DNA of 64,000 nt from Mycobacteroides chelonae (GTDB taxonomy: Bacteria; Actinomycetota; Actinomycetes; Mycobacteriales; Mycobacteriaceae). Every line of letters starts with the position of its first letter. Positions within the stretch are counted from its first letter, which is position 1. The stretch covers positions 4,154,001 to 4,218,000 of the forward strand of contig NZ_CP050145.1 in the NCBI RefSeq assembly GCF_016767715.1, given 5' to 3'. Shown here piece by piece: positions 34,508 to 43,336 of this stretch. The notes beneath the pieces were generated by a model. That model was not told where the DNA came from. It made no database searches and was given only the letters and a program-made list of their open reading frames with translations. The position numbers were made by a program, and so were the translations under genes.

Positions 34508-35280
34508 GCCCGCACCGCTTCGGAAAGGCGGCCGCGGAAGATGCCGTCGTAGTATCCCCCGCGATATCCGCGCCACAGCCGCCAAGCCGCGAATGTCATT
34601 CCCACCAGCAGAACCCATTGCGGTCGAGTGAGATTCAGCCACACTGTCTCGTTGGCACGGCTGAACTCGACGAAGAATCGGAACACCGCATACGCGGACA
34701 CGTAGAGGACGAAGAGCTCGCCGGGACGCGTGACGCGTGAGCGCAACCACCACCACAGCACCGCGAAAGCCACTAACTGGAAGGCGATCTCGTAGAGAAA
34801 GGACGGATGCATGGCCGCGCCGGCCAGGCATCCCGGGCAGTTCGGCCGCGACGCCGGAGCATGTACCCCCCAGGGCAGCGAGGTCGGCCGCCCCGGAGCC
34901 TCGGTGAGGTGACACCCAATCCGGCCCACGGCCATACCCAACGCCACCGCGGGTGCGAACAGGTCACCGGTCTTGGCCCGGTATCCGATGAGTCGCTTGG
35001 CCACCAGGACACCGATGTACGCCCCCAACAGCCCGCCGATGATGCTGCGTGATCCGAACATCCACGCCTCGACCAGGCTGGGATTGTGTGCCGGGTTCAG
35101 GTGTTCCAACCAACCCGACAGCCGCATCCCGATCGCACCGCCAACCAGAGCACCCGCCACCGCGATCAACGACTGTTCGGCGGGGGCGCCCCGGCGGCGC
35201 GCTTCCCAGGCGAAAACAACGGCGGCGACCAGCACGCCGAGCCCCACGAAGAGCCCGTGCACGCCGATTCCCAGCCCCAT
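34504..35280 (-). CDS. Lgt-like prolipoprotein diacylglyceryl transferase paralogue
   Basis: A 258-residue membrane protein with about seven membrane segments. The Lgt-family signature region reads GRIGCHLTEAPGRPTSLPWGV (begins near residue 132; the usual Asn after GRxx is Cys), then HPSFLYE and RFFVEFSRANE. Lgt transfers a diacylglyceryl group from phosphatidylglycerol to lipobox cysteines. The altered signature and the operon with a COG1964 radical SAM protein suggest a specialised paralogue, not the housekeeping lgt (which in mycobacteria is near trp genes). ATG 35280 is used. It is first gene of the four-gene operon. Confidence 0.8.
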   Translation of the reverse strand: MGLGIGVHGLFVGLGVLVAAVVFAWEARRRGAPAEQSLIAVAGALVGGAIGMRLSGWLEHLNPAHNPSLVEAWMFGSRSIIGGLLGAYIGVLVAKRLIGYRAKTGDLFAPAVALGMAVGRIGCHLTEAPGRPTSLPWGVHAPASRPNCPGCLAGAAMHPSFLYEIAFQLVAFAVLWWWLRSRVTRPGELFVLYVSAYAVFRFFVEFSRANETVWLNLTRPQWVLLVGMTFAAWRLWRGYRGGYYDGIFRGRLSEAVRA

Positions 35281-35330
35281 TGGCTCACTGTACGAGCCAT
35301 CGCCGCAATGCAACGCTCGATTACCGGAAG

Positions 35331-36446
35331 TTACAGCGCGCAGCCCACCAGCACCGGCTCGGGAACCAGCCGCACCCCGAAGGCATCCAGGACTCCATCG
35401 CGGACAGTCCGGGCCAGCCCCAGCAAGTCAGCGGTGCTCCCACCTCCGCGATGTGTCAGTGCCAGTGCATGTTTCGTCGACACCCGCACCGCCGACCGTT
35501 CATCCGGATAACCCTTGACGAACCCGGCCCGCTCCACCAGCCAACCTGCCGAGAGCTTCACCCCGTCAGGGGCCGGATACTGCGGAAAAGCGATATCGGG
35601 CCCCAACCGTTCACGCACGCGTGCCCGAATTGCGCCCAGATCTCCCTCAGCCACAACAGGGTTGGTGAAGAATGACCCGACACTCCAGGTGTCGTGATCG
35701 GAGTCGTCGAGCACCATGCCCTTACGGCGGCGCAGGCCCAGTACCGCCTCGCGCACCGCCAACGCGTCGAAGCGCTCCCCCGGCTCCGCCCCGAGCTCCT
35801 TGGCCAGCTCCGGATACCGGATCGGCGAGCTCAGTCCATCGGTGGACAACCCGAATTCGACCTCCAGCACCACGCGCGCGTCGGTGCCCTTGAGAATGCT
35901 GGTGCGATAGCCGAACCCCAGCTCGCCGGGCTCGTACCAGCGCACCTGGCCGGTCGCCCGGTCCAGCACCCGAACCCTGCGCAGCAGCGAAGCCACCTCG
36001 ACGCCATAGGCGCCCACATTCTGTACCGGCGTGGCACCGGCGGTTCCCGGGATTCCCGAGAGACATTCCAGTCCACCCAGACCGGCATGCAACGACAGCG
36101 CCACCAGCTCGTCCCAGTTGGTCCCCGCATCCGCACGCAGTAGCGGCCCATCCACCGCAACACCGGCCGCCGCGATGTGCACCACGGTCAGGTCCGGAAG
36201 ATCGTCGGCCAAAACCAGGTTCGAGCCGCCCGCCAGCAGCAGGGTGGGATGGCCATCGAGCGCGGCCAGTGTGCCCGTCAACTGTGCTGTGCTCTCGCAC
36301 CGAATGAGCGTGGCGGCCACCGGCCCCAGCCGCAACGTCGTCAGTGAGGCGAGCGGGGCATCGTCAGCGACCACAGCGCCAAGATCCTCGATCTGCGCGC
36401 GCGTTGCTCGTGCCAACCTCACGGGCCGTAACGGTAGCCTTGCCAC
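35331..36446 (-). CDS. murB: UDP-N-acetylenolpyruvoylglucosamine reductase
   Basis: About 371 residues. MurB reduces UDP-GlcNAc-enolpyruvate to UDP-MurNAc with FAD and NADPH in peptidoglycan synthesis. FAD-binding features are [20 protein letters not shown] and [24 protein letters not shown]; the proton donor Ser lies in SVGSFFTNP and the Glu near the C-terminus in [15 protein letters not shown] at 36446 or 36422 are candidate starts; neither has a strong ribosome site. The gene is divergent from DUF2505 with only 2 bases between the candidate starts, so their promoters overlap. Rv0482 by position. Confidence 0.9.
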   Translation of the reverse strand: MARLPLRPVRLARATRAQIEDLGAVVADDAPLASLTTLRLGPVAATLIRCESTAQLTGTLAALDGHPTLLLAGGSNLVLADDLPDLTVVHIAAAGVAVDGPLLRADAGTNWDELVALSLHAGLGGLECLSGIPGTAGATPVQNVGAYGVEVASLLRRVRVLDRATGQVRWYEPGELGFGYRTSILKGTDARVVLEVEFGLSTDGLSSPIRYPELAKELGAEPGERFDALAVREAVLGLRRRKGMVLDDSDHDTWSVGSFFTNPVVAEGDLGAIRARVRERLGPDIAFPQYPAPDGVKLSAGWLVERAGFVKGYPDERSAVRVSTKHALALTHRGGGSTADLLGLARTVRDGVLDAFGVRLVPEPVLVGCAL

Positions 36447-36448
36447 CC

Positions 36449-36952
36449 ATGGCCCGCTCATTTGACCTGTCAGTGGAGTACTCGGCAACCGTCGAGCAAG
36501 TTCACGCGGCCTTCGCCGACAAGGCCTACTGGAACGAGCGTCTGGCCGGTTCCGGCGCAGATACCGCAACCCTGGATTCCCTGAAATCCGAGAACGGCGC
36601 CCTCGAGATCGTCACCACCCAGGTGTTGCGCAGCGACCGGCTGCCCGGCATCGTCTCGCAGTTTCACCGAGGTGACCTGCAGATCGTCCGCACCGAGAAA
36701 TGGGGTGCCATCGCAGACGGCACATCCGAGGGCACCGTGGTGGGCTCGATCCCGGGCGCACCCGTCACCCTGTCGGGCACCGCGCGGTTACAGCCGGGAG
36801 CCAAGGGTTCACGACTTGATCTGAAGGTCGGCGTCGAAGTCAAGATCCCCCTGGTAGGCGGCAAAATCGAGGGCTTCGTCGGCGGAAAGCTCATGGACCT
36901 GCTCTCTGCGGAACAGCGATTCACCTCCGAATGGATCGCCACCCACGGCTAA
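36449..36952 (+). CDS. DUF2505-family protein (Rv0481c-like)
   Basis: A 167-residue SRPBCC-like DUF2505 protein ([34 protein letters not shown]). The family folds as a ligand-binding helix-grip with a C-terminal helix ([12 protein letters not shown]). Biological role unknown. It is divergent from murB and followed by a paralogue 10 bases later, an evident tandem duplication. The ATG at 36449 is chosen for the family start; upstream codons overlap murB. Confidence 0.85.
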   Translation: MARSFDLSVEYSATVEQVHAAFADKAYWNERLAGSGADTATLDSLKSENGALEIVTTQVLRSDRLPGIVSQFHRGDLQIVRTEKWGAIADGTSEGTVVGSIPGAPVTLSGTARLQPGAKGSRLDLKVGVEVKIPLVGGKIEGFVGGKLMDLLSAEQRFTSEWIATHG

Positions 36953-36962
36953 CCTGGGTCCG

Positions 36963-37478
36963 ATGTCCAGGCGTTCGGTCTTCACGGTGAATTTTCCGGC
37001 TCCGGCCGAGAAGATCTACCAGGACTTTGCCAGCCGGGACTACTGGGAAACCTTGATGTCGGCGTACGGATGGCTCACCCCTGTCTCCGAGATTCACACC
37101 CACACCGTGACCGATCGCGGTATTGACGTGGTGCTCAAGCAGAATCTGCCCCGCATCTATCTGCCACCGATCGCGCAGAAGGTGATGCTCACCGACATGG
37201 TGATCACCCGCGTGCAGCATTTCGAGCCGTTTGATCAAAGCAAGGGATCCTCGCTGGGCAGCTACGGCGCCTCGGTTCCCGCCGGACCGGGCTCCTTCAC
37301 CGGAGTGTGCAGGCTCTCCGATACCGATCACGGTTCTCAGCTGAGACTCTCCAGCACGTGCAAGGTGTACATCCCGTTCATCGGGGGCAGGCTCGAAGAC
37401 TTGATCCTCTACCACGTGAACGACCTGTTCCGGGTGGAGGAAGGTTTCATCACCGACTGGATCTCCAAGCACCACTAG
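36963..37478 (+). CDS. DUF2505-family protein, second tandem copy
   Basis: A 171-residue paralogue of the preceding gene (YETLMSAYGW in place of [10 protein letters not shown], then IPFIGGRLEDLILYHVNDLFRVEEGFITDWI matching [31 protein letters not shown]). Both are likely transcribed together from the murB-divergent promoter. The two copies are clearly diverged, so the duplication is not recent. Ligand unknown. Confidence 0.8.
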   Translation: MSRRSVFTVNFPAPAEKIYQDFASRDYWETLMSAYGWLTPVSEIHTHTVTDRGIDVVLKQNLPRIYLPPIAQKVMLTDMVITRVQHFEPFDQSKGSSLGSYGASVPAGPGSFTGVCRLSDTDHGSQLRLSSTCKVYIPFIGGRLEDLILYHVNDLFRVEEGFITDWISKHH

Positions 37479-37493
37479 ATCGCGATGCGGGTG

Positions 37494-38573
37494 TCAGTAG
37501 TCCGACTCGGCGGCCAGCAGCTCGGCGAGGAACGCGTCATCGGCCGGCCTGGCCAGTCGGGAGCGGGCGAAAGCCCGCACTCGATCGCGTAACCCACTGG
37601 GCTCACCCGCGCCACCGGCGCCCACGCTCACTCGCATCGCCGACCAGTCGGCATTCCACGCGGGCACCTCTTCAGCGGGCCGCTCCTGTGCGTCGAAGAC
37701 CGGCAGCACCGCGCCGCCATCGGCATCCAGCACGCCGGCCGCATGAAACACACCGCAGCGCAACAAGACCGGAATACCTTCGGACGATTCCGGACCGGAT
37801 ATCGCCGCCCGCACCCGGGCGGTCACCGTCGCATCCTCGGCAACGACCGCCCAACCGAGATTCTGCTCGGCCGCGTCGAAAATCCCCGGCGGCACGTCCG
37901 ACCAGGCGATCGTCACGCTGCCGAAGGCGATGGCACCGGGGGGCCGAGGTTCGTCACCAGAGCCGGCGGCCAATGCATAGTCCTCGCGCCGCGCGGCCCA
38001 GATGTCCGGTGAATACCACTGGAGCCCAATCTCATCGGCAAGTTCGCGACACCGTGCCACGAGCAAATCCACGCGCGGGTCACGATGAGAACCCAGTGCC
38101 GCACCATGCGGTGCCAATAGCCCAGCGACATCCGCGTCCAAGGTGTCGTCGGTGAAATAATCCTCGGCCGCCGCAGTCAGCACCGCGAGCTCGGCGTCGA
38201 GCACCGACCGGTCCAGTACGGCGATGCCGTCACGGCGGCTGGCCGGCCACCATCTCCGGAACCAATGTCCCAACGCCAACCGCCGCAAGACATCCGTAGA
38301 TCCCGGTAGCACCGACACCGACGACAGCTCGATCACCTCGGTGGGATCACGATCACGCAGCGCCTCGACGACGGCGACATGTCCGGCCTCGCCGAGGACC
38401 CTCCACATCCAGTCGGCCCGCTCCGCATCCGTGAAGCTGATCACCGGCGGATCCGAAAGGGCTTCGATCGACCACGACAACACCGCACCGCTGACCTCGA
38501 GAACGGCGACCGCCGGAACCGGCGCAGGCACAGGACCTGTTGTCCACAAACCTGTTTCATTGATCAGTTTCAT
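37494..38573 (-). CDS. Unknown protein, third gene downstream in the CHAT-associated unit
   Basis: A 359-residue acidic protein, Trp-rich, with no recognised domain. The N-terminal third (WSIEALSDPPVISFTDAERADWMWRVLGEAGHVAVVEALRDRD) is helical; the middle has RRDGIAVLDRSVLDAELAVLTAAAEDYF, and the C-terminal 60 residues are Arg/Asp-rich. Its ATG overlaps the TGA of the 444-residue gene (ATGA), so the two are expressed together. Both lie next to the CHAT/TPR genes and form part of the same block absent between Rv0481c and Rv0480c in M. tuberculosis. It may be an effector or adaptor; this is inference. Confidence 0.65.
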   Translation of the reverse strand: MKLINETGLWTTGPVPAPVPAVAVLEVSGAVLSWSIEALSDPPVISFTDAERADWMWRVLGEAGHVAVVEALRDRDPTEVIELSSVSVLPGSTDVLRRLALGHWFRRWWPASRRDGIAVLDRSVLDAELAVLTAAAEDYFTDDTLDADVAGLLAPHGAALGSHRDPRVDLLVARCRELADEIGLQWYSPDIWAARREDYALAAGSGDEPRPPGAIAFGSVTIAWSDVPPGIFDAAEQNLGWAVVAEDATVTARVRAAISGPESSEGIPVLLRCGVFHAAGVLDADGGAVLPVFDAQERPAEEVPAWNADWSAMRVSVGAGGAGEPSGLRDRVRAFARSRLARPADDAFLAELLAAESDY

Positions 38574-39904
38574 CCGGCGACCTGCAATTCCAGCATGGCT
38601 TTTATCCGCTGCCGGTGGTCCAGGCTCACCGAGCGTGCCACCCCTTCCAGCAGCGACCGGAGATCATCGACGTCACCGCAGGATTCCTGCCAGACATCGC
38701 GACCATGCAACCGGGCCCACAACCTGCTCAGGTAGGGCCGTGCGAATGCGGTCAGGTCGTCGATGACCTGGCGCTGTCGGGGGTGGATGGCGTCACCGGC
38801 GGCAAGGTAGCGCCGGGCATGCATGACGTAGGCCTCTTTCGCCAGCCGAGCCTGGACGCGTCCGGACAACTCGTAGCGCGTCGCCACCGAATCGCCCAGT
38901 GGCCGCAGGTCCGTGGCCACCTCGACGCCGGCCAGCAGGGCGGCCTGTTTGTCCTCGCTCAGCAGACCCCATGGGGCGCAGGCTCGGTCGACCTCCTCGG
39001 CACACAGCAAGGGAACATCGGGCAGCTCGTCGCGATCCAACGCCCGGCGCAGCGTGGCCCGTACCCGGTCAACAACGCTGCGATCCATCGGACGGGCGCC
39101 CTCGGTTTCTCCGTCGATGACCGGAGGCCGTTGCGGCTCAGCGGAACTCAACCCGATGTCGACAATGGACCACGGCAGGGCGGCAGCGTCGCCATGCGCG
39201 CTGGCGCCCAGGTTGTATGGGGTGGCATCGGCAATCAGGGCCGCCCACACCCGTTGGCGCGCCGACATCTCGCCATGACTGTCGGCCGCGCCGAGCACCG
39301 TGGTGAGGCCCGTGAAGAACGGTCCCGTGATGCTGTCGTCCGGCCGCACATCGCGCCAGCTCCGGTCCCGCAACCTGGCGAGCCGGGCCACCACATCCGG
39401 GTCCTCGACGTGACGGTTGAGTACCTCGATCGCCGTCCGGTCCCGGTCGCGATGCAGGTCGTGCAGAATCTCCGTCACCGTATGCCGATCCGCAACCTGC
39501 GGAACACCTTTGGTGACGGCCAATTCGAAACAGACCGGGAAGTACAGCTCTTGAGCGTTGCCGGTGGTGATGCGCTGCCGGCGCCGCTCGGCCTTGAGCA
39601 TCACGAACCAGTCTGCGGTGGCCCGCAACTGCGGGCCATGCCCCACGATCAAGGCGTGCATGGCCGCGGCCACCTCCGCCCCCAGCACCGGCGCGGAAAA
39701 GGCCGCATTGCTACGCAACCGCAGGACCAGCGGGTCCAGGATTCGTTTCACGGTCCGGCGCAGCGGCCCGCCATCGTCGGTGCTGAGCACCTCGACGCCG
39801 GAGCCGATCGCACGCCAGGCCCGGTCGATGACGGCACGCCGCGGCACCGCCGACTGCACCACGACGGCGGCCTCGGATGTTGCCGACCCGATGCTCACCG
39901 TCAC
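38570..39904 (-). CDS. Unknown helical protein in the CHAT-associated unit
   Basis: A 444-residue, Arg-rich, predominantly helical protein (HGPQLRATADWFVMLKAERRRQRITTG, RHTVTEILHDLHRDRDRTAIEVLNRHVED, RYLAAGDAIHPRQRQVIDDLTAFARPYLSRLWARLHGRD). I see no nucleotide-binding or catalytic motif I can name. The ATG at 39904 is 68 bases from the divergent 39973 gene, so they share a control region. It overlaps the 359-residue gene by 4 bases. Possible adaptor or substrate of the CHAT protease, untested. Confidence 0.65.
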   Translation of the reverse strand: MTVSIGSATSEAAVVVQSAVPRRAVIDRAWRAIGSGVEVLSTDDGGPLRRTVKRILDPLVLRLRSNAAFSAPVLGAEVAAAMHALIVGHGPQLRATADWFVMLKAERRRQRITTGNAQELYFPVCFELAVTKGVPQVADRHTVTEILHDLHRDRDRTAIEVLNRHVEDPDVVARLARLRDRSWRDVRPDDSITGPFFTGLTTVLGAADSHGEMSARQRVWAALIADATPYNLGASAHGDAAALPWSIVDIGLSSAEPQRPPVIDGETEGARPMDRSVVDRVRATLRRALDRDELPDVPLLCAEEVDRACAPWGLLSEDKQAALLAGVEVATDLRPLGDSVATRYELSGRVQARLAKEAYVMHARRYLAAGDAIHPRQRQVIDDLTAFARPYLSRLWARLHGRDVWQESCGDVDDLRSLLEGVARSVSLDHRQRIKAMLELQVAG

Positions 39905-39972
39905 AAGGGTAATCGTTGTCTGCCGACCAAAAGTTGGGTTCGGTAGCAGCCGGGCGGGCCGACGCTATCGAC

Positions 39973-40404
39973 ATGAACACAGGACTGTTTCCCACCATTG
40001 CCAGAGTCTTCGGTGGATGCGCGGCGTTGCTGTCCGGTCACCGGAACACGTCGGCGCATCCGGACGAAGAGGCCGACGAACGACTCGTCACGATCGAGGA
40101 ATTCGCCGCCGAATTCGACCACTTGCTGATCCGCAAGCGGCTGTTGACCGGGGCGCAGCGCGCGGTGATCGCTCAGGGCACCCGCTCCCGCGGAGTCGTC
40201 ACCGGGATGAATGCCACCGGCGCGGGCCGTGAGGTGCAACTGGACCTCATGGTGACGCGGCCGGACGGCGGCCAGTTCCCGGCACGGGAGACGGCGGTGA
40301 TACCTGCCGCCACGCTACCGAAGATGGCGCCCGGCAGCATCGTCGACGCGTACTACCGGCCGGGTGACCACAGCATCATCGCGGTCCGGGTGCACGCCGG
40401 CTGA
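39973..40404 (+). CDS. Small protein of unknown function, divergent from the CHAT-associated genes
   Basis: A 143-residue protein beginning at ATG 39973 (MNTGLFPTIARVFGGCAALLSG). The N-terminal 22 residues are moderately hydrophobic and may touch the membrane; the rest includes acidic RLVTIEEFAAEFDHLLIRKRLLTG and a small beta-barrel-like region (GVVTGMNATGAGREVQLDLMVTRPDGGQF, IVDAYYRPGDHSIIAVRVH). The longer frame from 39916 has poor start context. It converges on the CHAT gene with only a 1-base gap. Function unknown. Confidence 0.6.
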   Translation: MNTGLFPTIARVFGGCAALLSGHRNTSAHPDEEADERLVTIEEFAAEFDHLLIRKRLLTGAQRAVIAQGTRSRGVVTGMNATGAGREVQLDLMVTRPDGGQFPARETAVIPAATLPKMAPGSIVDAYYRPGDHSIIAVRVHAG

Positions 40405-40405
40405 T

Positions 40406-41614
40406 TCAACGGGCACCGTCAACGGCGAAACTGACCACAGCCGCCCAATGCAGCGGGCTCGCCGCACGGTCGCCGTCGCGCCAGCGCCGCAGCTGAACTC
40501 GCTGCCAACGATTCACCGCGCGGCCGGCATCCTCTTCGCAATGCGCACGGTCCACCTCTGCGACCGTTTCGGCCATAGGATCTGTTGTGTGCGTGGAGAA
40601 CTGGCTGTAGGCAGCTGCTGTCGGAAGCGACCACAAGGTCGCGGTCACCAACTCCGCCCCACCCAGGATCATCGCGGCGGCAAGCCCCGTCGCCTCATCA
40701 AAGCGGTAATCGCCGCCAGACGAACAGGCCAACAGCGCCACTCGCGGCGGGATCGAGAGCCGCGCGGCCATCATGTCGGCGGCGGTCAGCGGGTGCTCCT
40801 CGGCCAGATGCAGGGCCGCCCGCTCGGCGTGGCCGACGGTGCCCTCCGCCGCGCTGGCGTGGCCGACGTACAGCATTCTGGCCGGGCGCTGCGCACACAT
40901 CTCCGCAAGCCGGTGGCGGTCGATATCGTTCCGGCGGAACAGTTCCACAGGTGCGTCGACCGCAGGCAGCACCTGGCAAGCGTCCATCAGCTCGCCGAAA
41001 TGGCGGGTCAGAGGCGCCTCCGGAGACGGACGGCCCAGCACCGAACCCAACGTTGAATCCGGGCGCTGCCCGGGAACTCGCGGGTCAAGCAGCAGTACCG
41101 CAGGACCGTTGTGGCGATCGCACCACCGCGCCGGCTGCCGTGGCGCATGCACGATATTGGGCGGCACCGCCATCAGCACGTCGACCAGCTCCATCAGCCG
41201 GAAACCATCTGTGCCCGGCATGGCCAACTGCCCCCAGGGCACCCGGGACAACCGTGGACTGGGTGTCACAAACAGCACCGCACGCGGAGATGACACGGAC
41301 TCGGACAACAGCTTCCAGCCGTCGGCGGCCACCAGCTGGGAACCCAACGCCCGGGCCAGGTCGAGTTCGGCATCGGGCTGCGCAAAGGCTCCCACGGTCA
41401 GCGCCCGTTCGATGGCCAGGAGCGCAGTCTCGGACTCGGACGGATCCGGTAGCGCGGAAAATAGAGCGCCGCAGGCAATTTCCAGGGCTTGCTGCTCGGT
41501 GACCCAGGTGACCGTCCGGGACGGATCTCCCACCACGCGCAGGCTCGCATAGGTGGCGATGCCGAGATCGGCGAATCGCAGAACCAAGGTGTCGGTCACG
41601 GCCAGGTCGACCAT
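40406..41614 (-). CDS. CHAT-domain (caspase/separase-like) protease
   Basis: A 402-residue protein. The C-terminal half is a CHAT domain with the catalytic His252 in YVGHASA and Cys297 in LLACSSGGD, followed by GLAAAMILGGAELVTATLW and ending in SPLHWAAVVSF, the usual CHAT end. Residues 1-200 lack a known domain but have helical repeats. The start overlaps the TPR gene by 19 bases. CHAT proteases of bacteria are often controlled by TPR regulators and trigger cleavage of a partner; gene order TPR-CHAT matches such pairs. The target is not known and the two unknown genes beyond are candidates. Confidence 0.85.
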   Translation of the reverse strand: MVDLAVTDTLVLRFADLGIATYASLRVVGDPSRTVTWVTEQQALEIACGALFSALPDPSESETALLAIERALTVGAFAQPDAELDLARALGSQLVAADGWKLLSESVSSPRAVLFVTPSPRLSRVPWGQLAMPGTDGFRLMELVDVLMAVPPNIVHAPRQPARWCDRHNGPAVLLLDPRVPGQRPDSTLGSVLGRPSPEAPLTRHFGELMDACQVLPAVDAPVELFRRNDIDRHRLAEMCAQRPARMLYVGHASAAEGTVGHAERAALHLAEEHPLTAADMMAARLSIPPRVALLACSSGGDYRFDEATGLAAAMILGGAELVTATLWSLPTAAAYSQFSTHTTDPMAETVAEVDRAHCEEDAGRAVNRWQRVQLRRWRDGDRAASPLHWAAVVSFAVDGAR

Positions 41615-43281
41615 TCGTCATCGGCGGCGGTGACCTCGCGGCCATACCGCTGCCAGGCCAGTTCCCGATAGCCGCTCATAATCTGATCACCGGCGGGATC
41701 CATCCGCATCGGTGGCAGCGGCCCGAGGCGGGTGAGCCCACCATCCGCCTGCACCGGCGGAGCCGCGGCCACCAGCGCCAGATCCCCCTCGACGGGAACC
41801 GCCGCAGTGGCCGTCGCGGCCCAGGCACCGGGCGCCGAACCTGCCTGCTTCTCGCTCAGCTCAGCAGTGAAAGCCCCTCGGGCACTATGATATTCAATTA
41901 ACTCGGTGAGCAGAACGGTATTGCCCCATTCCTTCGCCACCGCGAAGGCGCCCGCCAGTAGCGGCGCCGACACACACCTGGCCCAGCGCATCCGCGCACC
42001 CGCATCGGGGATGGCGTAGCGCACCGCGTCGACAGCAAGCGCCGCAGGCACCTTCAGGTCTGCGGCCTGTTGAAGCTTCGACATCGCGCTCCGATGTCCG
42101 GGGCTGTCCGCGGTCCCGGATACCGCTCCGGTAGCGGGGTCGAGACCAAGATCGGCCAGCGCGTCGGCACGCCAGATGTTGCCCAGCTGATCGTCGAGAC
42201 GGGCGTATTGCAGCCAGCTGTGCCGCGGGTACGAGTCCAGCAGTTCGCGGGCCTGCGCCACCTTCTCGACCGCCTCGGCGAAGTCACCGCGAAGAATGGA
42301 GATCCAGCTGCGCTGCAGCAGGATTCGGTGAATGTGCAGCGGCTTTTCGATCTCGCGCCAATGCCGCTCAGCATGCCCCCAGCATTCGTCGGCCTCGTCC
42401 AGCGCTCCCATCCGGAATCTGATCAAGCCGAAGTACAGCCAGCTACGGGACACATCGTGCGCCCGGACGTGCTCGGCAATCGCCGGGTATGCCTGGTGAA
42501 CCAGCGTCTGGGTTTCGGCGATATCGCCGTCCGACCACCGCGCCGCAGCACGCTCCAACTGCGCACGGGCAGCGGCCAACTGCCAGTCCCGCGCGCCGGC
42601 GCGCGCCTCGGCTCGGCGCAGCCACGGCTGCGCCTCATCAAGCCGGCCGGTCTCGACGCAGAACCGGCCATACGACAACGCTCCGTTGACAAACAGATGA
42701 TCGGACTCGGGGTCACCCGCACCCGCGTATTCCTCGAGCTGATCGAGGAGTACGGCCCATATCGGCACCGAGTCCGCATACATATCGTCGTCGCACAAAC
42801 CCCTGGCCATCAAAATTCTGGCGTAGCAGATCAGGCCGCGCTGTTCGACGGCCAAATCCTCGAAGTCCCCGGGCGTATCGATCAGAGTGTCCAGACTCGC
42901 CGCGGCACCGTCGTGATCACCGCTGGCCGCCGCCAATCCGGCGGCGAGGAACGCGGCACGCCGGGTGTAGCGACAGATCAGGTGGTCGATCTCCGCCTCG
43001 GACATGGTGACCCGCGCGGCCAGATCAGGGCGCCGCCCCGATCGGATTTCCGCGTAGGAGGACAGACACTCACGAATCCGCCGTATACCTTCCGTCACAC
43101 CGTCGTAGGCGGTACGCACCAGATAGACCTCGGCAAGCTGGGCCAACACCTCGCATGCCAGATCGTCGCGGTCGGCCGCCTCGGCCTGGGCCAGCAGTGA
43201 CAACAAGATCTCCTTGGCGGCCTCTTCCTTGGCCGCCAGCGCCAGGTGACGGGCCCGCTCCAGGTCACCGATGATCGTCAC
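41596..43281 (-). CDS. TPR-like helical repeat protein, partner of the CHAT protease
   Basis: A 561-residue protein of repeated helix pairs of about 34-40 residues (for example ARHLALAAKEEAAKEILLSLLAQAEAADRDDLACEVLAQLAEVY and GALDEADECWGHAERHWREIEKPLHIHRILLQRSWISILRGDFAEAV), the pattern of tetratricopeptide-type repeats. Such proteins serve as sensors or scaffolds. An ATG 12 codons further upstream (43317) lies inside the lpqH terminator hairpin and is rejected; GTG at 43281 is preceded by CGGAG. A further 30 codons overlap nothing. The gene runs into the CHAT gene with a 19-base overlap, indicating translation together. Confidence 0.75.
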   Translation of the reverse strand: MTIIGDLERARHLALAAKEEAAKEILLSLLAQAEAADRDDLACEVLAQLAEVYLVRTAYDGVTEGIRRIRECLSSYAEIRSGRRPDLAARVTMSEAEIDHLICRYTRRAAFLAAGLAAASGDHDGAAASLDTLIDTPGDFEDLAVEQRGLICYARILMARGLCDDDMYADSVPIWAVLLDQLEEYAGAGDPESDHLFVNGALSYGRFCVETGRLDEAQPWLRRAEARAGARDWQLAAARAQLERAAARWSDGDIAETQTLVHQAYPAIAEHVRAHDVSRSWLYFGLIRFRMGALDEADECWGHAERHWREIEKPLHIHRILLQRSWISILRGDFAEAVEKVAQARELLDSYPRHSWLQYARLDDQLGNIWRADALADLGLDPATGAVSGTADSPGHRSAMSKLQQAADLKVPAALAVDAVRYAIPDAGARMRWARCVSAPLLAGAFAVAKEWGNTVLLTELIEYHSARGAFTAELSEKQAGSAPGAWAATATAAVPVEGDLALVAAAPPVQADGGLTRLGPLPPMRMDPAGDQIMSGYRELAWQRYGREVTAADDEWSTWP

Positions 43282-43297
43282 CTCCGAATAGTAAAAA

Positions 43298-43326
43298 GCG
43301 GCGGGCGTGCTGTGCACGCCCGCCGC
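43298..43326 (-). terminator. Intrinsic terminator after the lpqH-like gene
   Basis: A perfect 13-base inverted repeat with a 3-base loop (arms GCGGCGGGCGTGC and its complement) followed on the minus strand by five T residues. It starts 11 bases past the lpqH stop. It also lies 17 bases before the GTG of the TPR gene. Confidence 0.85.
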
Positions 43327-43336
43327 AGTCGAGATG

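Noticed and set aside
38615..39946. 443-codon plus-strand frame opposite the 444-residue unknown gene
   Set aside because: The minus frame has coupled overlaps with neighbours and better codon use, so the plus frame is taken as shadow. This is the least certain of these rejections.
43282..43317. ATG start of the TPR gene at 43317
   Set aside because: It lies inside the lpqH terminator hairpin; the GTG at 43281 is downstream of the hairpin.
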